DNA of 24,278 bases from NCBI GenBank assembly GCA_003222835.1, contig QHXE01000339.1, forward strand, positions 1 to 24,278, in the 5' to 3' direction. The position numbers and the translations under genes are program-made. This stretch comes from Acidobacteriota bacterium. GTDB lineage: Bacteria; Acidobacteriota; Blastocatellia; Pyrinomonadales; Pyrinomonadaceae. The notes under the pieces are model-generated. The model made no database searches, was not told where the DNA came from, and saw only the letters and a program-made list of their open reading frames with translations. This document shows positions 22,394 to 24,278 of this stretch, piece by piece; position 1 is the stretch's first letter; the number at the start of each line of letters is the position of its first letter.

Positions 22394-24278
22394 GAGTCAC
22401 CCGGGGTCGCCTTTGCCAGCGCGAAAGGAAACACTGGCCCGCTACCATTTATGCGCAGCAGTGCGCCCACCATAGTCAAAGTCCAACCTGAGTCAATTAC
22501 ATCATCAACCAGAATCACTGGCGCTGTCAGAATATCACGCTCGATCGAAAATGCTTCAAGCAAGTTGCGCACTTGCTGCGCGCTGTTTTCCATTCGTTTC
22601 TGCGGTTCAGTTTCGCGAATCTTTTCGATTGCGGGCCGAAATGGAATATTGAGTTGCTGCGCTAGTCGGTGGGCAAAATCTCCGACCAGCAATGGATTTC
22701 GTTTTGATGGAACACAAGTGATCCATTCAGGCACAGGCTGTAGCTGCCAGCGATCACGAATCATCCTTGCCGCCGCCCTGACCAACAGATCGCTGAAGTG
22801 CCGCGCCTTGTACTTACCTTCCGCCACCACCCGACCCCAACCAGCATCGCCGTAGATGCACAACGCCCGACCTTCTTCCAGTCGCAGATGATCGGGAATC
22901 GTTGTCTTGGCTTTTCCCTCTTTTGACAGTGCTATGGCTTCAGGCATTGCTTGTTGTATCTGATTAAGTGTAGCGCTTGGCCATTGTTTGCGCGGCTCTA
23001 TGCTTACCGTATCTCCTCGCAAAAACTCTATGGCGCTGCGGGCCAGGTCAGCAGGCGCCGACTGCCGCTTCGTGCGGCCAGTGCAGTTCATGCATTTTCC
23101 GCAGCGAGCAGGCTCAGGATCGTCAAGAGCGCGCGCCAGGAACTCCATCAAACAACCCGAATGATCGACATAACGTTTAATTTCGTCCAACTCTGTGCGC
23201 CGATTCGCCGTCACTTGCTCAGAGCGCAACAAGTCAGGCGTCCACGCGTTCGGTGTCCGCACATAGACTTTCTTGTCCCTTGTAACTGCGCCATCGACCT
23301 CTAAGAGCTTCAACGCTTTCTCAATCACTCCCCTTCGACAATTCAATCGGCCCATAAGTTCATTTATGCTCGCGCCGGCGCCGCGCTCAAGTTCTCGCAG
23401 TACTTGCAGCATCCTTTCCGCGGGCGGAAAGGCAGAGCGGATGAAATAGTCCTGAATCTCGTCGTCCTCGCGACCGCTCAGAAGAATCCCGTAGGCCTCG
23501 TCCACCGCGCGACCGGCGCGGCCTACTTGCTGATAGTACGCAATGACTGATCCGGGCCTTTGAAAGTGAATGACAAAACCGAGGTCAGGTTTGTCAAAGC
23601 CCATTCCCAATGCGACCGTTGCCACTAACGCCTTGCACTCGTTTGCCAACAACATGTGCTCTGATTCTAGTTTGTCTTCCCTCTCAACGTCTGAATGATA
23701 TTCGCGTGCCGCGATGCCGTTTTGTTGTAGCCAGGCCGCTACGCGGCGCGTGTCTGAAATCGTCAGGCAGTAGATGATGCCCGAGCCGGGAAGTTTGGGA
23801 ACGAAGTGGGCTAACCAAGCCAATCGCTCGCTCTGGTCGCTTAGCTTGATGTTGAAAAGTTTCAAGGAAGCGCGGATCAAGGGTCCGCGTTGCACTTGCA
23901 GGTTGCGCATCTGCGCGACCACATCCTGCACCACACGGTTATTGGCAGTCGCAGTAGTGCACACAACCGGCACGCTCGACGGCAGTCGCTCGAGCACGCG
24001 AACGATTCGCCTGTAGTCGGGTCTGAAGTCGTGTCCCCAATCTGATATGCAATGGGCCTCATCAACGATGAACAAGCCGATGCTGTTCTGAAAACGGGGC
24101 AGCACCCCTCGAAGAAACTCTGCGTTCGCTAAGCGCTCAGGCGAAATAAGCAGGATATCGCACTCGTTTCGTATTAGCGCGGCCTGTGCAGCCTCCCATT
24201 CGTCACGGTTTTCACTGTGAATCGTGACTGGCCGCAAGCCGATGTTTCGCGCGGCCTCGATTTGGTTTCGCATTAACG
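22390..24278 (-). CDS. RecQ-like helicase fused to a phosphoribosyltransferase (5' partial)
   Basis: The frame runs off the right edge of the window; the Walker A part of the helicase is therefore missing here. Numbered from the first in-window Met (24273), seen are the DEAH box VDEAHCISDWGHDFRPDYRR (70-89), TTATA (106-110), motif VI YYQQVGRAGRA (246-256) and a RecQ zinc site with Cys374, Cys391, Cys394 and Cys397. After residue about 400 comes a second domain ending with the PRPP-binding loop VILVDDVIDSGWT (586-598), typical of type I phosphoribosyltransferases such as ComF. RecQ unwinds DNA 3' to 5'; the fused PRTase is not part of housekeeping RecQ. The first in-window Met lies in an ALM-RNQ helicase context, so it is not the true start. 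It is coupled to the DprA-like gene by an ATGA overlap. Confidence 0.9.
   Translation of the reverse strand, partial: LMRNQIEAARNIGLRPVTIHSENRDEWEAAQAALIRNECDILLISPERLANAEFLRGVLPRFQNSIGLFIVDEAHCISDWGHDFRPDYRRIVRVLERLPSSVPVVCTTATANNRVVQDVVAQMRNLQVQRGPLIRASLKLFNIKLSDQSERLAWLAHFVPKLPGSGIIYCLTISDTRRVAAWLQQNGIAAREYHSDVEREDKLESEHMLLANECKALVATVALGMGFDKPDLGFVIHFQRPGSVIAYYQQVGRAGRAVDEAYGILLSGREDDEIQDYFIRSAFPPAERMLQVLRELERGAGASINELMGRLNCRRGVIEKALKLLEVDGAVTRDKKVYVRTPNAWTPDLLRSEQVTANRRTELDEIKRYVDHSGCLMEFLARALDDPEPARCGKCMNCTGRTKRQSAPADLARSAIEFLRGDTVSIEPRKQWPSATLNQIQQAMPEAIALSKEGKAKTTIPDHLRLEEGRALCIYGDAGWGRVVAEGKYKARHFSDLLVRAAARMIRDRWQLQPVPEWITCVPSKRNPLLVGDFAHRLAQQLNIPFRPAIEKIRETEPQKRMENSAQQVRNLLEAFSIERDILTAPVILVDDVIDSGWTLTMVGALLRINGSGPVFPFALAKATPGDS

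Overview
The window is chromosomal DNA of a moderately G+C-rich soil or sediment bacterium. The closest impression is an Acidobacteriota of the Blastocatellia/Pyrinomonadaceae type. That is an inference from the Bacillus-like fadN-fadA-fadE cluster, the CarD regulator, the Tim44/zinc-ribbon membrane protein, the DUF433/DUF5615 and Uma2 genes, and the many palindromic repeats between genes. No marker gene for taxonomy is present. No rRNA, tRNA, CRISPR array, transposase or prophage gene was seen.

Layout. Bases 1-6133 (+) hold a fatty-acid beta-oxidation cluster: FadN-type hydroxyacyl-CoA dehydrogenase/enoyl-CoA hydratase, thiolase, and acyl-CoA dehydrogenase. A 25-bp hairpin repeat and a small nucleotidyltransferase-fold gene sit between fadA and fadE. 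Bases 6134-6692 carry the remnant of a four-helix-bundle (23S rRNA intervening-sequence protein family) gene, with A/T-rich palindromes before, inside and after it. Bases 6693-10083 (+) encode an MBL-fold hydrolase, an exported two-PDZ protein and an EgtD-like histidine methyltransferase. Bases 10070-16464 (-) encode a CorC/HlyC-type CNNM-CBS membrane protein, a CarD regulator, a membrane protein with two Tim44-like/zinc-ribbon units, a TPM-domain protein, two tandem STAS proteins and an RsbW-like kinase. Bases 16570-18443 (+) encode aroA and aroK. Next come a DUF433 antitoxin and a frameshifted DUF5615 toxin (-), then murA, a Uma2-family gene and a HIT-family gene (+). The right end (-) holds a DprA-like gene translationally coupled to a RecQ helicase-phosphoribosyltransferase fusion whose 5' end lies outside the window.

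How the genes work together. The fad genes make up one beta-oxidation turn. The STAS/RsbW genes form a partner-switching module with no sigma factor beside it. AroA and AroK serve the shikimate pathway and MurA serves peptidoglycan synthesis. The RecQ-PRTase/DprA pair is the best candidate for an under-described DNA-handling or defence system.

Most of the longer gaps contain imperfect inverted repeats, of at least six unrelated sequence families. These look like REP or MITE-type elements and are the most persistent feature not explained by genes. All calls come from reading the sequence; no database search was run.
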